Shown: one piece after another, positions 1 through 6,781 of the stretch
How positions within the stretch are numbered: the stretch's first letter is position 1
Layout: every line of letters begins with the position of its first letter
Origin: JBCDAP01 sp038747915
GTDB lineage: Bacteria; Planctomycetota; Phycisphaerae; Phycisphaerales; UBA1924
DNA length: 52,411 bases
NCBI GenBank assembly: GCA_038747915.1
Contig: JBCDJJ010000017.1
Coordinates: 1-52,411, forward strand
Direction: 5' to 3'
Notes under the pieces: model-generated
Seen by the model: the letters and a program-made list of their open reading frames with translations, nothing else
The model's database searches: none
What the model was told of the DNA's origin: nothing
Translations under genes and position numbers: made by a program

Positions 1-138
1 CGTGTACCAGAACGCACGCTCGACGGACTGCGTGTCCCAGCTGACCGTGCCATGGTTGGCGAGGATCACCGTGTTGGCGTTCTTGACGTGGGGGAGCACG
101 GTCTTGGCGAAGTCCCACGTGCCGGGTGTTTCATAGAC
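1..138 (-). pseudogene. Fold-back fragment of the class II aldolase gene
   Basis: Read on the minus strand from 138 to 1, this gives 46 open codons (VYETPGTWDFAKTVLPHVKN, then NTVILANHG, up to AFWYT). The last 79 bases duplicate the start of the plus-strand aldolase fragment at 139-217. The first 59 bases (138-80) are the only copy of the residues that should precede the plus-strand fragment, so they are useful for restoring the gene. It has no start and no stop and is not a separate gene. Confidence 0.85.
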
Positions 139-217
139 CGCCAACACGGTGATCCTCGCCAACCATGGCACGGTCAGCTGGGACACGCAGTCCGTCGAGC
201 GTGCGTTCTGGTACACG
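1..217. repeat. 79-bp perfect inverted repeat (fold-back) at the left edge
   Basis: Positions 1-79 are the exact reverse complement of 139-217, separated by a 59-base loop (80-138). The minus strand from 138 to 1 reads open as an uninterrupted aldolase segment (VYETPGTWDFAKTV ... VILANHGTVSWDTQ) that runs into the same residues encoded on the plus strand from 140. The genuine gene order is therefore reverse-complement(80-138) followed by 139 onward, and the left end is a fold-back copy. The simplest reading is a chimeric amplification or assembly artefact at a contig end. A biological hairpin is possible but not needed. Confidence 0.95.
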
Positions 218-493
218 GAGATCCTCGAGGCGTACTGCCGCATCCTGCTGATTGCCAAGCAGGTTGGCGCCGTAGGGCGCCTGTCCGCCGAGAAGGTCCA
301 CGAACTGCTCGAGCTGCGCACAGCAATCGGCTTCCCACCCGATCGCCGCCAGACCGAAGGGGTCAAGGGCGAGGCGCTGCTCACCAATGCCGGGTTCGCC
401 TCCGAGGCCAACCGCGGGTACGTGCATCTGCACCCCGATCAGCTCGACAACCTCGCCGAGCGGATCGCCGACAAGATCGGCACCCGCGTGTGA
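140..493 (+). CDS. Class II aldolase (rhamnulose/fuculose-1-phosphate aldolase-like), 3' part only
   Basis: Class II aldolase/adducin-family protein, C-terminal 117 codons. Enzymes of this family cleave L-rhamnulose-1-phosphate or L-fuculose-1-phosphate to dihydroxyacetone phosphate and L-lactaldehyde in the cytoplasm, using a zinc held by three histidines. The third zinc-ligand motif (ILANHGTVSW) is visible at the start of the fragment, followed by the helical segment ERAFWYTEILEAYCRI that is typical of the C-terminus. The N-terminal HxH zinc motif and catalytic Glu are missing because the gene enters from the fold-back at the left edge. A GTG at 149 is not the true start; the frame is already open at 140. 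The stop lies 7 bases before the next gene, so it is the upstream member of an operon with the oxidase, dehydrogenase and rhamnulokinase. The kinase neighbour makes a RhaD-type role likely, but fuculose-1-phosphate cannot be excluded. Confidence 0.85.
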   Translation, partial: ANTVILANHGTVSWDTQSVERAFWYTEILEAYCRILLIAKQVGAVGRLSAEKVHELLELRTAIGFPPDRRQTEGVKGEALLTNAGFASEANRGYVHLHPDQLDNLAERIADKIGTRV

Positions 494-500
494 TTAAGCC

Positions 501-1766
501 GTGACCGCTGATGCACCCAACACGACCGAGCGCGCCGACCTCGTCGTTGTCGGCGGTGGCATCGTCGGGCTCGCAACCGCGCACCGGTTCCTCGAGCGCC
601 ATCCTGGTAAGTCGGTCATCGTGCTCGAGAAGGAGGACCGCGTTGCGGCGCATCAGACCGGACACAACTCGGGCGTGATTCACTCAGGCATCTACTACAA
701 GCCTGGCTCTCTCAAGGCACTCAATTGCCGGCGCGGGCTCGAGATGCTCGAAGCATTCGCCGACGAACACGACATCGCCCGCGAGCGATGCGGGAAGGTC
801 ATTGTTGCCCTCGACGACGACGAGGCGGCACGGCTCGATGGATTATGCGAGCGAGGTATCGCCAACGGCGTGACCTGCCGGGTGATCTCCGCGGAAGAAC
901 TCCGTGAGTTCGAACCGGCGTGCGCCGGTGTGCGGGCCATCCGCGTTGAGGACACTGGTATCATCGACTACGGGCTGGTGTGCCGCACGTACGCACGGCT
1001 CATCGAAGAACGCGGCGGGAGTGTTGTGACGTCCGCGCGTGTTGCAGATGTCGACGTCGGACACACCGAAGTTGCTGTGCGCACGAACTCGGGGTGCGAA
1101 TTTTTCGGAGAACAGCTCGCCAACTGCGCCGGACTACAGTCGGATCGTGTGACAGGCATGTCCGGCGCGAAGTCACCCGTCAAGATCGTGCCATTCCGGG
1201 GTGAGTACTTCGAACTCACGCCCGGTGCCCGCCACCTCTGCCGCGACCTCATCTATCCCGTGCCCGACCCCGCCTTCCCCTTCCTCGGAGTGCACTTCAC
1301 GCGGATGATCACGTCGGACGAGCACGGTCACCACGTGGAGTGCGGCCCCAACGCGGTGCTCGCCTTTGCCCGCGAGGGATACACACGCACGACTATCGAC
1401 TGGGGTGACCTCGCCGAAACACTCAGCTATCCGGCGTTCTGGAAGATCGCACTCAAACACTGGAGGACCGGCGCTGGTGAAATGTTCCGCAGTTTCTCCA
1501 AGCGTGCCTTCGTCCGCGCCTTGCAGCGACTGATTCCGGACATTACCGAGGACGACCTCGTTGAAGTACCCGCCGGTGTGCGCGCTCAGGCCCTCGCGCC
1601 AGACGGCACGCTGCTCGACGACTTCTCGATCGTACAGAGCGAGCGCGTTATCAACGTCTGCAATGCACCGAGCCCCGCGGCGACCGCATCCCTGGCGATC
1701 GGCGACTCTGTGGTCGGCCGTCTCGAACAGGTCGCTCTGGGCACATCCAGGGGGATGCACACGTGA
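501..1766 (+). CDS. lhgO: L-2-hydroxyglutarate oxidase-like FAD oxidoreductase (LhgO family)
   Basis: A 421-residue FAD-dependent 2-hydroxyacid oxidase of the DAO superfamily. The Rossmann FAD motif VVVGGGIVGLATA lies at about residues 15-27. The LhgO signature HNSGVIHSGIYYKPGS lies at about 55-70, and the RVEDTGIIDY segment follows near 150. Known LhgO enzymes oxidise L-2-hydroxyglutarate to 2-oxoglutarate at the inner membrane. The start is GTG, 7 bases after the aldolase stop and without a clear Shine-Dalgarno sequence, which suggests translational coupling. The stop overlaps the next gene by four bases (GTGA). Lying between aldolase and rhamnulokinase, it may oxidise an L-2-hydroxyacid made by this pathway, for example L-lactate derived from L-lactaldehyde. 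That substrate assignment is inference; the family call is firm. Confidence 0.85.
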   Translation: MTADAPNTTERADLVVVGGGIVGLATAHRFLERHPGKSVIVLEKEDRVAAHQTGHNSGVIHSGIYYKPGSLKALNCRRGLEMLEAFADEHDIARERCGKVIVALDDDEAARLDGLCERGIANGVTCRVISAEELREFEPACAGVRAIRVEDTGIIDYGLVCRTYARLIEERGGSVVTSARVADVDVGHTEVAVRTNSGCEFFGEQLANCAGLQSDRVTGMSGAKSPVKIVPFRGEYFELTPGARHLCRDLIYPVPDPAFPFLGVHFTRMITSDEHGHHVECGPNAVLAFAREGYTRTTIDWGDLAETLSYPAFWKIALKHWRTGAGEMFRSFSKRAFVRALQRLIPDITEDDLVEVPAGVRAQALAPDGTLLDDFSIVQSERVINVCNAPSPAATASLAIGDSVVGRLEQVALGTSRGMHT

Positions 1767-2872
1767 GCGAGCTTCCGAGGTACAAACCGAACGATCTTGT
1801 CGCGTTCTGCACCACGATGTTCCGCTCCTTCGGCGTGCCCGACGAGGATGCCCATACCGCCGCCGAGGTACTGCACTATGCGGACATCCATGGCATCGAC
1901 AGCCACGGCGTTGCGCGCCTGCACACCTACTTTGACATGCTCGCACTCGACCGGATCAACCCGAAGCCGATCATTGCGATCGTGAGAGAAACCGCTAGCA
2001 CCGCCACGGTCGACGGCGACAACGGGCTCGGCCTCGTGGTCGGCCCACGTGCGAACCGCATCGCACTCGCCAAAGCACGCGAGGCGGGCTCCGCGTGGGT
2101 CAGTGTCTGCAACACCAATCACTACGGCGCCGCCGGCTACTACACCACCGAGCTGGCCCGCGACGGCTTCATCGGATGGTCGATGACCAACACGACCAAG
2201 CTCGTGGCACCACTTTGGGGGCGCGAGCGCATGCTCGGGACCAACCCGATCTCCATTGCCTTCCCCGCGGGCGACGAACCGATGGTGATCGTCGATCTCG
2301 CAACCTGTGCTGCCGCGTACGGCAAGATCGAGATCGCGCGACGAATCGGCGAGTCCATCCCCGCCGGCTGGGCACTCGATAGCGAGGGGCGACAGACCAC
2401 CGACCCACATCGGATGGTGAATGGCGGAGCGCTGCTGCCACTAGGCTCAGAACGTGATCAAGGTGGCCACAAAGGGTACGCACTCGCGATCGCGGTCGAT
2501 GTCCTCTGTGCCGTCCTGAGTGGCGCCAACTGGGGTCCGTTCTGCCCACCGTTCGCGCTGAGACAGCATGTCCCCGATCGTAGTGTTGGAAAGGGAATCG
2601 GTCACTTCTTTGGCGCGATGGACGTCGGTGGGTTCATCGATCCCGCTGAGTTCCGCGCGCAAATCGACGAGCTCACTCGCGTACTTCGGGCCACCCCACC
2701 AACACCCGATGTACCAAGCGATATCAAAGGCCCCCTCATCCCCGGCGATCCCGAGCGCGCAGCGCGTACCGAACGCGAGCAGCACGGCATCCCCCTTGTC
2801 GGCCCCGTTGTTGAAGAGCTCCGTGACATCGCCGAACGCACCGGCATCGACCTCCCTCATCCTCTCGACTGA
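1763..2872 (+). CDS. Ldh/Mdh family NAD(P)-dependent 2-hydroxyacid dehydrogenase
   Basis: A 369-residue member of the malate/L-lactate dehydrogenase family (COG2055, Ldh_2 fold), which is unrelated to classical Rossmann lactate dehydrogenases. Members interconvert 2-hydroxy and 2-oxo acids (malate, L-lactate, ureidoglycolate, 2,3-diketo-L-gulonate) with NAD(P). The motif GIDSHGVARL (about 44-53) carries the conserved catalytic histidine. NTNHYGAAGYY (about 113-125), GTNPISIAFP and QGGHKGYALA are family hallmarks. The GTG start overlaps the lhgO stop (GTGA), indicating coupled translation. Length is normal. In this operon a role in the L-lactaldehyde/L-lactate branch of deoxy-sugar breakdown, or in oxidising another hydroxyacid, is plausible; the exact substrate cannot be read from sequence. 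Confidence 0.85.
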   Translation: MSELPRYKPNDLVAFCTTMFRSFGVPDEDAHTAAEVLHYADIHGIDSHGVARLHTYFDMLALDRINPKPIIAIVRETASTATVDGDNGLGLVVGPRANRIALAKAREAGSAWVSVCNTNHYGAAGYYTTELARDGFIGWSMTNTTKLVAPLWGRERMLGTNPISIAFPAGDEPMVIVDLATCAAAYGKIEIARRIGESIPAGWALDSEGRQTTDPHRMVNGGALLPLGSERDQGGHKGYALAIAVDVLCAVLSGANWGPFCPPFALRQHVPDRSVGKGIGHFFGAMDVGGFIDPAEFRAQIDELTRVLRATPPTPDVPSDIKGPLIPGDPERAARTEREQHGIPLVGPVVEELRDIAERTGIDLPHPLD

Positions 2873-2893
2873 CCGGCTCTCAACGGATCTGAA

Positions 2894-4345
2894 ATGGCAC
2901 GTGCTCACTTCATCGCGATCGATCTTGGCGCTTCGAGCGGCCGCGTTGTGGATGCAGCGTTCGATGGCGAGACGATGTCACTGCGAGAGCTGCATCGATT
3001 TACACACCGCGCCGTCCTGATTCCGGATGGTTCCGAGCATGGTCGGTACTGCTGGGATGTGCTGCACATCTGGGAGAGCATCCTTGTCGGGCTTCGGACG
3101 GCGTCAAGTGACATCAATACTGAGGATCTCAAGGGCATTGCGATCGACTCGTGGGGCGTGGACTACACTCTGATCAGCGAGACTGGACAACTCGTCGCGC
3201 CCTCTTCCGCGTACCGCGACCCAAGGACGCACGAGTACTTCGAACGCCTCACCAAGGACATCGGCCGCGAAGAGCTGTATCAGCGCACCGGCAATCTACT
3301 TATGCCGATCAATACGCTCTTCCAGCTCGCTGCCGACGCCAGTGATCACGATCGCCCGCTCGAGCGCGCTGACAGCCTTCTTATGACTCCCGCGCTCTAC
3401 AGTTATTGGCTGACGGGTGTGGTTCATGCAGAGCACACACTCGCATCGACGACGCAGCTCTACGACGCACTGGAACGTCACTGGATCAGTGACTTCTGCG
3501 ACATGATCGGTGCCCCCGCGGGCATTCTCCCTTCTGTCGCGATACCCGGTGACGAGATCGGCGGTGTCAGCTCTATCGCGGCCGAACTCACCGGCCTTCC
3601 TGTCGGCACACCGGTGATCGCGACAGCCTCGCACGATTCGGCGGCTGCGATCGTCGGCGCGCCGATCGACACGCCAACATGCGGCTATCTCTCCAGCGGT
3701 ACGTGGTCGCTCATCGGATGCGAACTCGACACACCACATCGTAAGCCCGATGGTCTCGCTGCGGGCTTCACCAACGAAGCTGGTGTGGGTGGGCGCACCA
3801 GGTTCCATGCCAACTCTACCGGGCTGTGGATTCTCCAGGAGTGCCAACGCATTTGGAACGAGCGAGGCGAGGACTACTCTTTTTCTCAGATTGAACGCCT
3901 CGCGGCCGAGTCGCCTAGAAGCTCCCACACTTTCGACGTCAATGAGCCTACCCTCGCGGTGCCGTGCGACATGCCGGCTGCGCTCGTGGAACTCTGCGAA
4001 CATCACGGCATCACCCCCCCAAGGAGCATCGGAGAGACAGCACGGCTGGTCTACGACAGCCTTGCTGCCGAGTACGCACGTGCGCTGGACGCCGCGTCGC
4101 AGATGACCGGGCGCACGATCGACCGTCTCGCGGTGGTTGGCGGGGGTTCAAAAAGCACACTGCTGAATCACCTCACGGCCGATGCGACGGGTGTGCCAGT
4201 GCTCGCGGGCTCCCCGGAAGCAACATCGCTCGGCAACGCACTCGTGCAAGCGATGCACGCCGATCTCGTCGCTGATCTCGATCAGTGTCGCGTCTGCGCG
4301 CGTGCTTCAGTACCGCCTCGAGTCTTTGAACCCCTCACGACCTGA
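2894..4345 (+). CDS. rhaB: Rhamnulokinase (FGGY carbohydrate kinase)
   Basis: A 483-residue FGGY-family kinase. The N-terminal phosphate-binding motif DLGASSGR (residues 10-17) is the form typical of RhaB rather than of fuculokinase or xylulokinase. AIDSWGVDYTL, PSSAYRDPRT, ASHDSAAAIVG (catalytic Asp region), YLSSGTWSLIG and GGGSKSTLLNHLTADA follow in the expected order, and the length matches RhaB (about 480-490). It would phosphorylate L-rhamnulose to L-rhamnulose-1-phosphate with ATP, feeding the aldolase at 140-493. The ATG is 21 bases after the dehydrogenase stop, so it is the fourth gene of the same transcription unit. No rhamnose isomerase is visible; it may lie beyond the left edge. 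Confidence 0.9.
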   Translation: MARAHFIAIDLGASSGRVVDAAFDGETMSLRELHRFTHRAVLIPDGSEHGRYCWDVLHIWESILVGLRTASSDINTEDLKGIAIDSWGVDYTLISETGQLVAPSSAYRDPRTHEYFERLTKDIGREELYQRTGNLLMPINTLFQLAADASDHDRPLERADSLLMTPALYSYWLTGVVHAEHTLASTTQLYDALERHWISDFCDMIGAPAGILPSVAIPGDEIGGVSSIAAELTGLPVGTPVIATASHDSAAAIVGAPIDTPTCGYLSSGTWSLIGCELDTPHRKPDGLAAGFTNEAGVGGRTRFHANSTGLWILQECQRIWNERGEDYSFSQIERLAAESPRSSHTFDVNEPTLAVPCDMPAALVELCEHHGITPPRSIGETARLVYDSLAAEYARALDAASQMTGRTIDRLAVVGGGSKSTLLNHLTADATGVPVLAGSPEATSLGNALVQAMHADLVADLDQCRVCARASVPPRVFEPLTT

Positions 4346-4693
4346 TCGCTTTCCCGCCCCACTACTTCCAACATCAAGCCTAGATCGATGACCACAACCA
4401 GAGCGACCCTGCCAACACCTCTGTTTCCCAAGACTGCACCGCCCATCGCACATGGCGATCTGTGCATACCCGTCGGCATAACAGTAACTTGGGGCAAACA
4501 CTCGCACGGCACATAAGTCGTTCGACTAAACGCTCACACGCGTGTACAGAGGGTGGGTTTATCGTCAGCCGCGCCAGCATACTTGACGACGATGAACGTA
4601 CACTCATCGAAGACTGGGAGGTCGAGGCGTATCGTCGTGAGGTCATAGCCGAGCACAGATAGTGCCCCACGCTCGGCTCGCTAAAGTACAACA
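4346..4693. other. Intergenic region between rhaB and fucU with palindromes
   Basis: About 350 bases with no convincing gene. A 66-codon frame at 4462-4662 would need a GTG start and has no recognisable product. Two CG-centred symmetric elements stand out: TAAGTCGTTCGACTAA (4514-4529, near-perfect) and the exact palindrome ACACGCGTGT (4536-4545). They resemble LacI-type operators in style and lie about 150-180 bases upstream of fucU. No T-rich terminator hairpin is seen after rhaB. Confidence 0.4.
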
Positions 4694-5146
4694 ATGATCA
4701 CAGGCACGCTTATTCACCCGGAGTTACTGGGCCTCCTCGCCACCGCGGGGCACGGCTCAAAGATATTGATCAGCGACTTTAATTACTCACATGGCCCAAG
4801 ATGCGGGCCGAACGGCACGGTGGTCTACGCCAACTTCGCACCGGGCGTTCTTGGGTCTCCACAGGTGCTCGAGATCATCGCATCAGTGATCCCCATCGAG
4901 TCGGCCGCCGTCATGGAGCCGATGGAGGAAGGGCCGTACGCGATGACCTCCGATCCGCCGGTGTGGGCAGAGTTCCGCCGCATCTTGGGCGCGCAAGGCT
5001 TCGAATGTGAACTCGAGCGGATCGAGCGCTTCGCCTTCTACGACGCCGCGTCCGACGACGACCACTGCCTGACTATCGCGACCGGTGAGACGGGGTATTA
5101 CGCCAGTATCCTGCTCACCATCGGCGCGATCCCACCTCCCGCCTGA
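4694..5146 (+). CDS. fucU: L-fucose mutarotase (RbsD/FucU family)
   Basis: A 150-residue RbsD/FucU-family mutarotase, which interconverts the alpha and beta anomers of L-fucose (or a related sugar) in the cytoplasm so the downstream isomerase receives its preferred form. The N-terminus ITGTLIHPELLGLLATAGHG carries the conserved GHG with the catalytic His at residue 20. KILISDFNYS, and the closing segment TGETGYYASILLTIG, match the family. Length is as expected. The ATG at 4694 follows CTAAAGTACAACA with no Shine-Dalgarno sequence, so it may be leaderless or poorly initiated. Pairing with rhamnulokinase suggests one pathway shared by L-fucose and L-rhamnose, since the true rhamnose mutarotase RhaM belongs to a different family. 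Confidence 0.88.
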   Translation: MITGTLIHPELLGLLATAGHGSKILISDFNYSHGPRCGPNGTVVYANFAPGVLGSPQVLEIIASVIPIESAAVMEPMEEGPYAMTSDPPVWAEFRRILGAQGFECELERIERFAFYDAASDDDHCLTIATGETGYYASILLTIGAIPPPA

Positions 5147-5356
5147 ACTCCTTTGCCATCGATGAACGAGGGGTATGAACGAAGAGAGTGGTGTACATCA
5201 ATAGCGGTCACACGAATCCCTTACTGGTGACCGAAGCCATCATGCCGGCGGAAAGCACTGAGCACAGTATGTTGTCGAACATCGTTATTGTGGCCCGCTT
5301 TCGGCCCGCCTCCACTCCGCTCCGGCCAGCCCAACAGCAACACACCACCCAAAGAC
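5147..5356. other. Convergent intergenic region with a 7-bp inverted repeat
   Basis: This lies between the stops of fucU (plus) and the sugar transporter (minus). CGGTCAC at 5205-5211 and GTGACCG at 5227-5233 form a perfect 7-bp inverted repeat with a 15-base spacer. There is no following T-run, so it is not a standard intrinsic terminator. Nothing else is recognisable. Confidence 0.35.
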
Positions 5357-6781
5357 TCACGCAGACTCTGGACTGACTACCCGGGACATGTCACCGATAC
5401 GTCTGCCGCCTTCGAGACTCATACTGGGTGGCATGTTGCGATACGGGTACGGCTGTCGAAGCATGAGTATCAAGAAGAGTGGCGCTCCAAGATACGCAAC
5501 ACCACCAAAGAGGAAAGCGTAGCGGTAATCCTCGCCCATAAAGGTGATAAACGCACCGAGCCCGATGCTGGCGATAATCTGGAACGCGCGCGTAACAATC
5601 TGATTCGCGCCATTGAGCTGCCCAAAGCGCTCCTTGGGGATCGTCGCGAACATGATGGGGAGCAGGCCGACCGTCAGCCCGGCGTTGAAGAACGCGAACA
5701 GGCCGTATAGCACCGAGATGACCCCCGGTGTCTGCGGCAGGAGAAACAACGCGATCTGTACAATCCCGACCATACCGCCGGCCCACATCCACAGCAGCTT
5801 CGGTCCGACTCGATCGACGAGCCAGCCGGCAAATGGTGTCACGCACAAGCCAATCGCGGTGCCGATCCCCGATAGTGTGCCCAATTGCCCGGATGTCATG
5901 CCCAGCCCATGCACATCATCGGTGAAGTAGCGAACGAAGTAATAGCCCATTGCCGGCGCGCCCAAGGCTGTCACGCCAAGCGTCAGCCAGAGGAAGATGA
6001 CGTACCGGCTGGAGAACCCTTCCTTGATGTAGTTGTAGATCTCGGTGCCAAAGCCCTTGGAGCGCGGCGGCGGCGGGTACTCGCCTTCCTTCACGAAGAT
6101 CACCATAATCATTTCGCATACGAAGGCCACGGTTGCGACGGTCAGGAACACCGTCACCGGTGAACTGTCAACAAATCGCAGCAATCCAAACTGAAAACCC
6201 AGAACGCCGATACTTCCAAAGAAGCGCATTCCACCAGAAAATCGCCCCATGAGTTCTGGCGGCACAACGTCGTTGTAGAACCCCGTGAGCACGTTGTTGA
6301 CAGCGCCGGCGATCCCGATGAGCGCTAACGCTAGGATCATGAGTTCGAGGCTCTGCGTGAATGGGGCGATAACAAGGCCGATGAACCAGAACGGCGTCGC
6401 AATGAGGTCGTACGGACGGCGGCGTCCCAGCCTCGTGCGAGTCCGATCGCTGAAATAGCCCAGAATGGGAAACAAGACAAGCGCGCCGAGCGGCGCAAAG
6501 ATGCCGAGAAATCCCATCTCCGACGCGGTAAAGCCTCTCTGCTCGTACAACAACGGCAGCATCATTGGAAGAGCAGTGACCTCGAGAACAAAGGTGAACT
6601 GCCCGATGAACAGCAGAAACATCAATCGCGCGATGCCCCACCGCGTGTACTCAAGCGTCCCGGCACGCCAGACTCGCTGTCCACGAGCGTTATAGAGCCG
6701 CTCGGGTGTTTGGCCGTCTACCTCGCTCGTCGCAGTGGTTGCTTCATTTTCTAGAGCGGCGGTATTCGGCACATCTGTCAC
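5357..6781 (-). CDS. GPH-family (MelB-like) sugar/cation symporter, MFS superfamily
   Basis: A 474-residue membrane protein with about 12 hydrophobic segments. The loop GYFSDRTRTRLGRRRPYD after the second or third helix is the diagnostic motif of glycoside-pentoside-hexuronide and sucrose-type transporters. A hydrophilic N-terminal tail of about 40 residues precedes the first helix. It would import a monosaccharide or short oligosaccharide across the inner membrane with H+ or Na+. The start is GTG at 6781, overlapping the stop of the beta-helix gene by four bases (GTGA), so the genes are translationally coupled. It is the last gene of the LacI-GH78-GH36-beta-helix unit. A rhamno- or galacto-oligosaccharide cargo is inferred from these neighbours only. 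Confidence 0.85.
   Translation of the reverse strand: MTDVPNTAALENEATTATSEVDGQTPERLYNARGQRVWRAGTLEYTRWGIARLMFLLFIGQFTFVLEVTALPMMLPLLYEQRGFTASEMGFLGIFAPLGALVLFPILGYFSDRTRTRLGRRRPYDLIATPFWFIGLVIAPFTQSLELMILALALIGIAGAVNNVLTGFYNDVVPPELMGRFSGGMRFFGSIGVLGFQFGLLRFVDSSPVTVFLTVATVAFVCEMIMVIFVKEGEYPPPPRSKGFGTEIYNYIKEGFSSRYVIFLWLTLGVTALGAPAMGYYFVRYFTDDVHGLGMTSGQLGTLSGIGTAIGLCVTPFAGWLVDRVGPKLLWMWAGGMVGIVQIALFLLPQTPGVISVLYGLFAFFNAGLTVGLLPIMFATIPKERFGQLNGANQIVTRAFQIIASIGLGAFITFMGEDYRYAFLFGGVAYLGAPLFLILMLRQPYPYRNMPPSMSLEGGRRIGDMSRVVSPESA

Noticed and set aside
1..217. Hairpin telomere or genuine palindromic replicon end
   Set aside because: The loop completes the aldolase reading frame exactly, which fits a fold-back artefact better than a telomere within a catabolic operon.
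4462..4662. Possible 66-residue gene between rhaB and fucU
   Set aside because: GTG start, no ribosome-binding site, no similarity that I recognise, and it overlaps the palindromic elements.
140..5146. Bacterial microcompartment locus for fucose/rhamnose
   Set aside because: The enzymes fit, but no BMC shell protein or encapsulation peptide is visible in the window.
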